Shown piece by piece: positions 1 through 6,264 of a stretch of 9,225 nucleotides of DNA. The translations under genes and the position numbers were made by a program. Origin of the DNA: DATJPD01 sp036394195 (GTDB lineage: Bacteria > Pseudomonadota > Alphaproteobacteria > CACIAM-22H2); assembly GCA_036394195.1 (NCBI GenBank), contig DASWFO010000310.1, positions 1 to 9,225 on the forward strand, read 5' to 3'. The notes under the pieces are model-generated. The model had not been told where the DNA came from and ran no database searches. It worked only from the letters and a program-made list of their open reading frames with translations. How positions within the stretch are numbered: the first letter of the stretch is position 1; each line of letters begins with the position of its first letter.

Positions 1-60
1 CCCATGCACCTGAAACACAGACTTCGACGTATCGATCCCGATTCTGATAATCTCAACCAT
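1..60 (-). CDS. IS110-family transposase, N-terminal fragment cut by window edge
   Basis: Reading the minus strand from the ATG at 60-58 gives 20 codons without a stop before the window ends. The protein contains RIGIDTSKSVFQVHG, the hallmark start of the IS110-family DEDD (RuvC-like) recombinase. Asp10 in GID is the expected first catalytic acidic residue. IS110 enzymes are known to act as RNA-guided recombinases and to leave no inverted repeats or target duplications. The start is supported by AAGGGG (minus strand, 73-68) seven bases upstream of the ATG. The rest of the gene, including the Tnp20 domain, lies outside the window, so intactness cannot be judged. Only 20 residues are visible, but the motif is very characteristic. 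Confidence 0.87.
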   Translation of the reverse strand, partial: MVEIIRIGIDTSKSVFQVHG

Positions 61-129
61 GGACGGTCCCCTTCAGCTTGGTTGCTCAACAACAAGCTTG
101 GCACATTGATGCCGTTCGGGGGCCGTCCA
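60..129 (-). ncRNA. Three-way-junction leader upstream of the IS110 transposase; candidate bridge RNA segment
   Basis: An outer stem pairs 60-71 with 118-129: eleven Watson-Crick pairs and one C-A mismatch in the minus-strand RNA. It encloses two hairpins. One pairs 75-84 with 90-98 (nine pairs, one bulged base at 81, five-base loop UUGAG). The other pairs 100-103 with 110-113 (four pairs, six-base loop). IS110-group elements are known to encode a structured guide RNA in the non-coding end just upstream of the recombinase gene, and this element sits exactly there. The outer stem also takes in the GGGG of the ribosome-binding site, so it could act as a translational lid instead. The fold is read by eye; the function is inferred. 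Any full guide RNA would probably extend further upstream, towards about 200-250. Confidence 0.42.
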
Positions 130-140
130 CCCCAACAGAG

Positions 141-204
141 GTCACGGAGACGACGAGGAGATAGAACTCTCCTCTCTCCCTCCGTGTTCTCCGTGTCTCC
201 GTGG
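141..204. repeat. Imperfect palindrome of the CACGGAGAC type, likely dispersed repeat
   Basis: CACGGAGAC at 143-151 is perfectly complementary to GTCTCCGTG at 195-203, and GAGGAG at 155-160 to CTCCTC at 169-174, leaving an eight-base loop. The right arm holds the iterated motif CTCCGTGTTCTCCGTGTCTC. I associate such CCGTG-rich palindromes with intergenic repeats of environmental proteobacteria, but no second copy is visible here. The element lies between the IS110 leader and the next palindrome. It could be the repeat into which the IS inserted, or part of the IS end itself. Confidence 0.5.
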
Positions 205-210
205 TTAAAC

Positions 211-290
211 TCTCTGGATGCCCACCTGCGCTGCGTTGGCGGCCTTCAAGGCCGCCGACGGGCGCGAAGAATCTGGCGCGGGTATGACAA
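211..290. repeat. REP-like composite palindrome between IS110 and the phosphoesterase gene
   Basis: The centre is a hairpin of GGCGGCC (238-244), loop TTCAA and GGCCGCC (250-256). The flanks, ATGCCCAC at 218-225 and GCGGGTAT at 278-285, pair at six of eight positions plus one wobble. The edges read CTCTGGATGCCC and GGGTATGACA, the layout I associate with ubiquitous alphaproteobacterial intergenic repeats (GGATnCCC ... GGGnATGACA). There is no T-run, so a simple terminator role for the phosphoesterase gene ending at 323 is not supported, although the transcript would fold here. No copy elsewhere in the window confirms repetition. Confidence 0.5.
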
Positions 291-322
291 TTAGAGGTGG
301 TTCCACCCGGGATCCGCTCTAG

Positions 323-1810
323 CTACACCCCGAGCAGCGGCGGCAGCCACGTCGGCAGGCTGGTCGAACACGCGGCGACGGTGCGCGCCAGGTTGAGGGT
401 GAGCACCGTCTGGTTCGCGATGGCGAACAGCTCCTGCGGCGTCGGCAGCGGCGGCTTGATCGGCGGCTGATTGAAATCGAGCGCCTGCGTCAGGTCGGAC
501 TGCTCGCGTCGCTCGTCCTCGATGGTCGGCAGATGGATCTGGCGGCCGCCGGCGGAGAAGGTGCGCTCGATGAATTGCAGGATCGACGTGTGGTCGAGCA
601 GGTGCTTGAACACGGCGCCCGGCCGCGCCCACGGCGAGACGACGAACAGCGGCACGCGGAACCCCGGCCCGACGGCGCTGTCGCTGCCCGGCAGGTTGTC
701 CGGCACGTATTCGAGGATCTGCGGCGGCACGTGGTCGAAGAATCCGCCGCCCTCGTCGTAGGTCAGGAACAGCACCGTCGAGTCCCAGGCGCTCGACTGC
801 ATCAGCGCCTGGACCACGCGCGCCGCCAGCAGCTGGCCCATGTCGGGGGGTGCCGGCGGATGCTCGGACACCACGGCTTCGGTGACGATCCATGAGACCG
901 CCGGCAGCGTCCCGGCGTCGAGGTCGGCGAAGAAGGTGCTGATGTCGGCGGTCGCCTTGGCGAGCTTGGCGGGGTTGGTCAGGATCTGCTGGAAGAAGAT
1001 CAGCGGGTTGAACGCGCCGACCGCCGACGGGACGTCGCCGTCGGCCACGGCATAGCATTTCCACGGCAGGCCGGCGGCGTCGAGCACGTCCGCCATGGTT
1101 GGCCAGGTCAGCACCGGCGGCGGCGCGGTGAGCGACGGGTTGTTGTAAGGCAGGCTGTTGGCCTGCTGCGTCGGCTGCAGGAAATTCCAGCCGCTGGTGC
1201 CGGTCCAGAGATAGAGCCGGTTCGGCAGCGTGGGGCCGATCTGCGCGCAGAAATAGTGGTCGCCGATCGTGAACGCCTTCGCCAGCTGCGCGTGATAGAT
1301 GTGGTCCGCCGCCTGGAAATAGCCGATCGCCGTCGTCTGGTTGCCCTCGGCGGTCACCCAGCCGTCCATGCGGCCGGAGTTCCACTTCGCGTGCGAGCCC
1401 TCCCAGCTGTGGTCGGGGTCCTGGTTGCAGTATTCCGTCAGATGGAACGGATGATAGGCCTTGCCGGTGCTGTCGAAATAGGTGAGCCGCTGCGGATCGA
1501 AGCCGGTGGCACCCAGCGTCGACGCGAACGCGCCGAAATAATGGTCGAACGAGCGGTTCTCCTGGCACAGGATGACGACGTGCTTGATCTTGTTGGTCGA
1601 CGCCCAGTGCGCCAGGTCCGGCAAGCCCGCCGCCGCCGCCGGCCTTACCGGTCCGCCGGCGATGGAGGGCAGAACCATCTGCCCCAGCGCCAGCGTCCCG
1701 GCGAGACGGGGCATGAATTGCCGGCGCGTGAGGCCGGTCGGACGGACGCGCCGGATGAGATCGAACCAGCCCGGATGAACCTCCGGTTGCGGCGAAGCTT
1801 GTGTGGCCAT
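323..1810 (-). CDS. Tat-exported phosphoesterase, phospholipase C / acid phosphatase (AcpA) family
   Basis: This 495-residue protein belongs to the phosphoesterase family of bacterial phospholipases C and AcpA-type acid phosphatases (Pfam PF04185), which hydrolyse phosphoester bonds outside the cytoplasm. ENRSFDHYFG (84-93), GDHYFCAQ (183-190), SEHPPAP (315-321) and YDEGGGFFDHVPP (351-363) are the family's active-site blocks; Glu84, Asn85, Asp352 and His360 are the likely metal or catalytic residues. The N-terminus has a twin-arginine signal: TRRQF at 28-32, a hydrophobic stretch, then PAAAAG with cleavage near 61. The start is supported by GAGGGGAG (minus, 1826-1819) eight bases upstream. 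Length is normal for a single-domain member without the extra C-terminal domains of large phospholipases C. It lies 123 bp downstream of the TRAP permease on the same strand and is probably transcribed separately. Whether the substrate is a phospholipid or a soluble phosphoester cannot be told. Confidence 0.9.
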   Translation of the reverse strand: MATQASPQPEVHPGWFDLIRRVRPTGLTRRQFMPRLAGTLALGQMVLPSIAGGPVRPAAAAGLPDLAHWASTNKIKHVVILCQENRSFDHYFGAFASTLGATGFDPQRLTYFDSTGKAYHPFHLTEYCNQDPDHSWEGSHAKWNSGRMDGWVTAEGNQTTAIGYFQAADHIYHAQLAKAFTIGDHYFCAQIGPTLPNRLYLWTGTSGWNFLQPTQQANSLPYNNPSLTAPPPVLTWPTMADVLDAAGLPWKCYAVADGDVPSAVGAFNPLIFFQQILTNPAKLAKATADISTFFADLDAGTLPAVSWIVTEAVVSEHPPAPPDMGQLLAARVVQALMQSSAWDSTVLFLTYDEGGGFFDHVPPQILEYVPDNLPGSDSAVGPGFRVPLFVVSPWARPGAVFKHLLDHTSILQFIERTFSAGGRQIHLPTIEDERREQSDLTQALDFNQPPIKPPLPTPQELFAIANQTVLTLNLARTVAACSTSLPTWLPPLLGV

Positions 1811-1873
1811 TCGTCGAACTCCCCTCGGACGACAGCCCAGCGGTAACGCACGGCCTCGGAATCGGTTCGATGA

Positions 1874-1881
1874 ATTTTATA
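1874..1881 (-). promoter_or_regulatory. Possible -10 element for the phosphoesterase gene
   Basis: The minus strand reads TATAAAAT here, an AT-rich island in a GC-rich gap, about 64 bases upstream of the phosphoesterase ATG. I see no good -35 match at the right distance, so this is only a candidate. It is consistent with the gene being expressed separately from the TRAP genes. Confidence 0.25.
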
Positions 1882-1907
1882 TGACCACGTGCACGCTGCG
1901 GGCCCCG

Positions 1908-1933
1908 CCCGCCGAAGCGTCAGCGAAGGCGGG
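1908..1933. repeat. REP-like palindrome abutting the TRAP permease stop codon
   Basis: CCCGCC (1908-1913) pairs with GGCGGG (1928-1933). Between them lies the symmetric core GAA-GC-GTCA-GC-GAA, giving an internal loop and a short apical stem. The element ends one base before the permease stop codon (minus, 1936-1934). There is no T-tract, so in the transcript it would more likely protect or attenuate the 3' end than terminate it. Its shape matches short dispersed palindromes of alphaproteobacteria. That it is repeated genome-wide is inference. Confidence 0.45.
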
Positions 1934-3895
1934 TCAGCGCCCGACGGCCGCGGCGGCTTGCGTCTCTCTGCCGCGGGCGGCGCGGAAGAAGATCAGGAAC
2001 AGCACCAGCGCCAACCCGACGGCCGCATACTGGATCGCCGGACCGGGGATAGTCATCGCGATGGCCAGCACGATGAAGGCCGCGCGGGCGATCAGCGGCA
2101 GCGGCCGCCGCCGCACATAGCCGTGCAGGACCAGCGATGAGACGAGAACGAGGGCCGCACCCACCGCGGTGTCCGACACGATGTCGACGAGACTGCCCTG
2201 CGCCAGGATTCCCGGGTTGAACAGGAAGAAGAACGGCAGCACGAACCCGCCGACGGCCAGCTTGCAGGCATAGGGAGCCAGCTTGAAGGGGTTGGCGCCG
2301 GCGATCGAGCCGGCGGCAAACGCCGCCACCGCCACCGGCGGCGTGATGGCCGACATGCAAGCGTAGAACAGCATGAACATGTGGACCGGCATGACCGGCA
2401 TCCCGAACTTGCCGATGAACACGGGCGCCAGCAGCGCGATGCCCATGATGTAAACGCCGGTGGTCGGCATGCCCATGCCGAGCAGCACCAGAACGACGGC
2501 GGCGAGGAACAGCGACGGCAGCAGCAAGCCGCCCGACAGTTCGAACAACAACAGGGTGAATTTGCCGTCGAGCCCGGTCAGCTCGATGCAGCCGATGATC
2601 ACGCCCGCCGCCGCCACGGCGCCAGTGAGCGGCACCATGCTGTGGCAGGTCTCGACACAGGCCTCGACGAACCGGCGGGGCCCGATCGCGTGCTGGCGCG
2701 AGAACCAGCTGGCGCCGATGACCGAGAGCGCCGACCCCGCGGCGACGTAGGCCGGCGAAAATCCTTCGATCAGGAGCCACATGAGGGCGGCGATCGGGAC
2801 GATGCTGGTCCAGTTGCGGATGAGGGCGATCTTGAGCCCGACGATCTGGTCCTCCGGCACCCGGCCGAGATCGAGCCGCACCGCCTCGAAATGCACGAGC
2901 GTGAAGACGCCGAGGTAATAGCCGAGCGCCGGCAAGGCCGCGTACTGGCAGATCTGGGCATAGGGGATGCCGGTGAAATTCGACATCAGGAACGCCACCG
3001 CACCCATCACCGGGGGCAGCATGGAGCCGCCGGTCGATGCCGCCGCCTCGATGGCCCCGGCGCGCTCGGCCGAGATGCCGATCCGCTTCATGATCGGGAT
3101 GCTGACCGGTCCGGTGGTCGCGACGTCGGCGACCGGGCTTCCCGAGATCGAGCCGTAAAGCCCGCTCGAGACGACGCACGCCTTGGCCGGCCCGCCGACG
3201 TAGCGGCCGGTCACGGCCGCGGCGACGTCGAAGAACAGCTGCCCGCCGCCGCTGATCACATAAAAATTGCCGAACAGCACGAACAGGAAGGCGTAGCTCG
3301 CGGCCACGTACAGCGGCGAGCCGAACACGCCGTCGATGCCGATGACCTGCATCTCGAGGAAGTAATCGAACGTGACCGGCGGATGATTGAAGCTTCCGCC
3401 GAGGTACTGCCCGAACCCGACATACGCCAGCAGGACCAGCAGGATTACGGTCAGCCCGATGCCGACCGCGCGGCGGCACAGCTCGAAGCACAGGAGCATC
3501 AGGACCGTGCCGGCGATCGTGTCGCCGGCCGTCGGCTCCGAAAAACCGGTCATCCACTCGGCATAGCGGGGCTCATTCGCGGCGAACCATACGCTCACCC
3601 CGAACCCCGCCGCCGCCAGGATGTAATCGAGGAGCGTCAGATGCTGCAGCCGGGCCGACGCCGTCGAGGTCAGGAACGCCATCGGCAGGATCAACGTCAG
3701 GAACAGCGATATCTGAAGGTGGACAGTCGCGACCCCGAACAAGGCCAAATAGGTGATGAGAAACACCGCGGCGACCGAGAACGCCGCGACGATCCATTTG
3801 GCGATTCCCGTCGGGCGGAGCCGCCGGGTCTCGCCGATCAGGTCCAGGACGCGGCCGATGGCGCCACGCGTGCGTCCGTCTGCGATCTCGCTCAT
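1934..3895 (-). CDS. TRAP transporter permease, fused small and large subunits (TAXI type)
   Basis: This 653-residue inner-membrane protein fuses the small (DctQ-like, 4 TM) and large (DctM-like, 12 TM) subunits, the usual form in TAXI-type TRAP transporters. They import organic acids on an ion gradient using a periplasmic binding protein. Hydrophobic segments near 33-56, 61-77, 89-104 and 127-160 make the N-terminal part. The large-subunit motifs follow: GSISGSPVADVATTGPVSIP (248-267), STGGSMLPPVMGAVAFLM (287-304), LLGMGMPTTGVYIM (471-484) and ITPPVAVAAFAAGS (517-530). All core blocks are present and the frame is intact. It starts 18 bp after the binding-protein stop, so the two are almost surely co-transcribed. 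Its own ribosome site is weak, suggesting translational coupling. The substrate is unknown. Confidence 0.94.
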   Translation of the reverse strand: MSEIADGRTRGAIGRVLDLIGETRRLRPTGIAKWIVAAFSVAAVFLITYLALFGVATVHLQISLFLTLILPMAFLTSTASARLQHLTLLDYILAAAGFGVSVWFAANEPRYAEWMTGFSEPTAGDTIAGTVLMLLCFELCRRAVGIGLTVILLVLLAYVGFGQYLGGSFNHPPVTFDYFLEMQVIGIDGVFGSPLYVAASYAFLFVLFGNFYVISGGGQLFFDVAAAVTGRYVGGPAKACVVSSGLYGSISGSPVADVATTGPVSIPIMKRIGISAERAGAIEAAASTGGSMLPPVMGAVAFLMSNFTGIPYAQICQYAALPALGYYLGVFTLVHFEAVRLDLGRVPEDQIVGLKIALIRNWTSIVPIAALMWLLIEGFSPAYVAAGSALSVIGASWFSRQHAIGPRRFVEACVETCHSMVPLTGAVAAAGVIIGCIELTGLDGKFTLLLFELSGGLLLPSLFLAAVVLVLLGMGMPTTGVYIMGIALLAPVFIGKFGMPVMPVHMFMLFYACMSAITPPVAVAAFAAGSIAGANPFKLAPYACKLAVGGFVLPFFFLFNPGILAQGSLVDIVSDTAVGAALVLVSSLVLHGYVRRRPLPLIARAAFIVLAIAMTIPGPAIQYAAVGLALVLFLIFFRAARGRETQAAAAVGR

Positions 3896-3913
3896 CAGGT
3901 CGGGCTTTGGCGG

Positions 3914-4933
3914 TTACTTGACGAGTCCGACCTGGCGGTAATACCGCTCGGCGCCCGGATGGTAGGGGACTCCCGTCGAGTTGTGCGAGACGCTCTTGAT
4001 CGAAAACTCGGCGAGAGAGGGGTGGATCGACCGCACCCGCGCCTCGTTCTCGGCGAGCGCCTTGACGAACTTGTAGACCGTCTCTTCCGAGACCTGCCCT
4101 CCGGCGACGATGGCGCTCCACTGCGTGTAGGTGATCTCGTCCTTGGTCAGGAACGGATAGGCCTCCTTCTTCACCGTGAACAGGTCGTAGTTCCACCGGC
4201 CTCCGGCCTGCTTCATCTTCGCCACGCTGCCCGAGATCCACTGCAGCGCGCGGCCGCGCGCCACGTCGGTCATCTCGGCCGTGGGCACGAAGCCGCCGTT
4301 GATGAACACGTCGATCTTGCCGTCGCGCAACGCGTCGAGCCCGGTCGCCGCGTTGGCGCGGATCGAGGCGCCGCCGCGCGTCAGCTCGGCTTCCTTCAGA
4401 CCGTAGGCCTCGAACTCCGCGATATACATGCCGACGGTGGATTGCAGGTTGGCCGGCTGGTTTACGGCCAGCCGCATCTGCGGCTTCTTGGCCGCGATAT
4501 CCTCGAACGATGCGATGCCGTTCCGGTCGGCCCACTCCTTGGTCATGATGTTGTGCACGACGAGGCCGTTGTGCAGCATCATCACGAACTGGAACTTGCC
4601 CTTCAGCGATTCCCTGAACGGCGCCTTGCCCTCGAGCGCGTATTCGATCTCCGGGCCGCCGGCGTTGAACGTCATGTCCGACTGGCCGATCGAGATGTTC
4701 TGGATGCCGCCGGCCGGGCTGCCCGGCTTGTAGGTGGCGGCCGAGCCCGGATAGACCTCGCGGATGATGCCGTTGATCGCTTCGGTGACCACCTTGAAGT
4801 AACCGCTCGCGGTGGCGCCATCGACCGTGTAGTTAATCGGCCCCTTGTCGTCGAATCCCGCGCGGGCCGGCGGGATGGATATCAGGATGGCGGCTGCGGC
4901 GCACGCCAGCAGTCGGGCCGAAGCACGTGGCAT
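3914..4933 (-). CDS. TAXI-family TRAP transporter solute-binding protein
   Basis: This 339-residue periplasmic receptor delivers substrate to the adjacent permease. Residues 1-25 form a Sec signal peptide (basic start, LLACAAAAILISIPPARA, cleavage after ARA). The LLAC at 8-11 looks like a lipobox but lies before most of the hydrophobic stretch, so I do not call it a lipoprotein. Family blocks include GSPAGGIQNISIGQSDM (71-87) and YHPGAERYYRQ (324-334). I place the start at 4933, 63 bases inside the longest open frame, because GGGAGGAG (minus, 4947-4940) lies six bases upstream and the signal peptide begins there. It sits 131 bp downstream of the flavin monooxygenase and 18 bp upstream of the permease. 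Known TAXI ligands (for example glutamate, 2-oxoglutarate) do not fix the substrate here. Confidence 0.92.
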   Translation of the reverse strand: MPRASARLLACAAAAILISIPPARAGFDDKGPINYTVDGATASGYFKVVTEAINGIIREVYPGSAATYKPGSPAGGIQNISIGQSDMTFNAGGPEIEYALEGKAPFRESLKGKFQFVMMLHNGLVVHNIMTKEWADRNGIASFEDIAAKKPQMRLAVNQPANLQSTVGMYIAEFEAYGLKEAELTRGGASIRANAATGLDALRDGKIDVFINGGFVPTAEMTDVARGRALQWISGSVAKMKQAGGRWNYDLFTVKKEAYPFLTKDEITYTQWSAIVAGGQVSEETVYKFVKALAENEARVRSIHPSLAEFSIKSVSHNSTGVPYHPGAERYYRQVGLVK

Positions 4934-4960
4934 TCTCGTCTCCTCCCTGTCTTTCTCTTC

Positions 4961-4990
4961 TATGTCTGGTGCAGCTATGTCTGCCGCAGC
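4961..4990. repeat. Tandem 15-bp duplication upstream of the TAXI binding-protein gene
   Basis: TATGTCTGGTGCAGC (4961-4975) is followed directly by TATGTCTGCCGCAGC (4976-4990). They match at 13 of 15 positions, with the only differences at positions 9 and 10. The pair lies 28-57 bases upstream of the chosen binding-protein start, inside the 131-bp gap after the monooxygenase gene. It could be a pair of regulator half-sites in a leader or promoter, or a chance slippage duplication. A weak TTGGCG / ATGATC pair with 17-base spacing overlaps it on the minus strand but is not convincing as a promoter. Confidence 0.5.
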
Positions 4991-5064
4991 GATCATGCCA
5001 CAGCCGTACCAGCCGCCAAATGGTCCTCTATGCGGAACCGCGCCGGCCCGTACTTAGGTTATGG

Positions 5065-6252
5065 TTAAGCCGCCGCCGCCGTGCCGCGAGGCTGCTTGTA
5101 CTCCTTGAGGCGCGGCAGCACCTCCTTGGCGAACAGGTTGAGGCTGTCGACCGTGTCGGCATGGGTGAGGAACCCGGCCTGGGCCATCATCAGGAGATTG
5201 CCCATGCCGCCGACCCAATCGCAGAAATCGACCAGCTGCTGATAGACCTGGTCGGGCGTGCCGGCGAACATGATCGCGGCATCGATCAGGTCCTGCACGC
5301 TGCCGGTGCGCATGTCGACGGCGCGGCCGTCCTTGGTGAAGGTGCGCGCCGGCGGCTTGCCGGCCTTCAGCAGCCGGGCGTTGTCGTCGGCCGACAGGAA
5401 GCCCGGCGGGTTGCGGAACGGCAGGTGCACGATGCCCGAGGTCCGCACGTAGCCGGCCACCAGCTCGGCCCGGCGCCGCGCTTCCGCCTCGTCGCGGGCC
5501 ACCGCGACCAGGCCGAGATAGGCGAGGCGGTCGGCCCCCGGCATCTTGCCGCGCTTGGCGACATAGCCCTGGCGGTAGGCGTCATACAGGTCCTTGGTTC
5601 CGTAGCCGCTGCCGAGTGTCGCTATGACATAGCCGCGCTCGCCGAGATTGCGCGCCTGGGTGGCGCTCGACGTCGTGATCCACACCGGCGGGTGCGGCTC
5701 CTGGTACGGCCGCGGCCACACATTGACGTGCCGGTAGTGGAAATACTCGCCTTCCCAGTTGAACGGCTCATCGTGGCTGGTCATCGCCTTCAGGATGAAG
5801 TCGTGCGCCTCCCAGAACCGGTCCATCAGGAACACCGGGTTGGTGTTGGCCACCGCGACCTCGTAGGGCACGCCCTTGACGAAGCCCATCTCCAGACGGC
5901 CGCGCGAGATCACGTCGATGGTGGACAGCTCCTCGGCCGCCTTCAGCGGATCGGGCCGGTGGCCGATCGGATAGCCCAGCACCAGCAGCCGTGCCCGCTT
6001 GGTTTCGCGGGCGAGGATCGACAGGGTCACGATGCAGGCCGAGGACGTGCAGGTCGCGGTCGCATGGTGCTCGTTGACCATGATGTCGAGGCCGAGCTCG
6101 TCGGCGAGCGCCCACTCGTCGTACCAGCGGTGATAATTGTCGGCCGCGACCTTCGGGTCGCATTTGCGGTTGGGCAGGTTGACCCGGAGCGATCCGTTGT
6201 GATCGTTCCACGTTGGGAAATACGGCTGCTCGGTGAAGTGAAAGACTTTCAT
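5065..6252 (-). CDS. Luciferase-like (LLM class) flavin-dependent monooxygenase
   Basis: This 395-residue cytoplasmic TIM-barrel enzyme belongs to the bacterial luciferase-like superfamily, which uses reduced FMN (or F420 in some branches) and O2 to oxidise an organic substrate. Seen in order: an N-terminal strand with MKVFHFTEQPY, EHH at 61-63 in the usual flavin-site position, VLGYPIGHRPDPLKAAEE (91-108), LSTIDVISRGRLEMGFVKG (109-127), NPVFLMDRFWEAHDFI (138-153) and GTPDQVYQQL (331-340), the conserved C-terminal block. GGAG (minus, 6263-6260) seven bases before the ATG supports the start. Twelve bases separate it from the upstream alpha/beta hydrolase gene, so the two are surely co-transcribed. 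No flavin reductase is encoded in the window, so reduced flavin must come from elsewhere. Substrate and exact reaction are unknown. Confidence 0.9.
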   Translation of the reverse strand: MKVFHFTEQPYFPTWNDHNGSLRVNLPNRKCDPKVAADNYHRWYDEWALADELGLDIMVNEHHATATCTSSACIVTLSILARETKRARLLVLGYPIGHRPDPLKAAEELSTIDVISRGRLEMGFVKGVPYEVAVANTNPVFLMDRFWEAHDFILKAMTSHDEPFNWEGEYFHYRHVNVWPRPYQEPHPPVWITTSSATQARNLGERGYVIATLGSGYGTKDLYDAYRQGYVAKRGKMPGADRLAYLGLVAVARDEAEARRRAELVAGYVRTSGIVHLPFRNPPGFLSADDNARLLKAGKPPARTFTKDGRAVDMRTGSVQDLIDAAIMFAGTPDQVYQQLVDFCDWVGGMGNLLMMAQAGFLTHADTVDSLNLFAKEVLPRLKEYKQPRGTAAAA

Positions 6253-6264
6253 GCGCGAACTCCG

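Larger units (their letters stand above)
1..129 (-). mobile_element. Left end of an IS110-family insertion sequence (partial)
   Basis: The transposase start at 60 and the structured non-coding leader behind it mark the transposase-proximal end of an IS110-family element that continues to the left of the window. These elements lack terminal inverted repeats, so the outer boundary cannot be fixed by eye. Position 129, the foot of the outer stem, is the minimum extent. The true end may lie further right, inside or beyond the palindrome at 141-204. Whether it belongs to the IS110 group (guide RNA upstream of the gene) or the IS1111 group (guide RNA downstream) cannot be decided from this fragment. 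Confidence 0.65.

Noticed and set aside
238..256. GGCGGCC-TTCAA-GGCCGCC as a rho-independent terminator
   Set aside because: Neither strand has a T-run after the stem. It sits inside a larger palindrome, so it is better described as part of a repeat.
141..290. CRISPR-like repeat array
   Set aside because: The CCGTG iterations are short, irregular parts of one palindrome, with no equal-length spacers or repeated units.
4..294. 96-residue plus-strand open frame at the left edge
   Set aside because: It runs antisense through the IS110 transposase start and across two palindromic repeats, with an Arg-rich nonsense-like sequence.
306..322. CCCGGGATCCGCTCTAG looks like a cloning-vector polylinker
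   Set aside because: It resembles SmaI-BamHI-XbaI sites only partly, and natural-looking sequence continues on both sides. Chance in GC-rich DNA is more likely than vector contamination.
1920..3557. 545-residue open frame on the minus strand in another phase
   Set aside because: It is an out-of-phase shadow of the TRAP permease. An Arg-rich protein without membrane segments cannot replace the motif-bearing frame.
4934..4996. Longer N-terminus for the TAXI binding protein starting at 4996
   Set aside because: It would put 21 acidic residues before the signal peptide. A strong Shine-Dalgarno lies just before the internal ATG at 4933.
2381..5068. 895-residue open frame on the plus strand
   Set aside because: It lies antisense to the TRAP permease and binding protein, which have clear family motifs. 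Its translation is rich in Arg, His, Asp and Gln with no domain, as expected for an antisense frame in GC-rich DNA.
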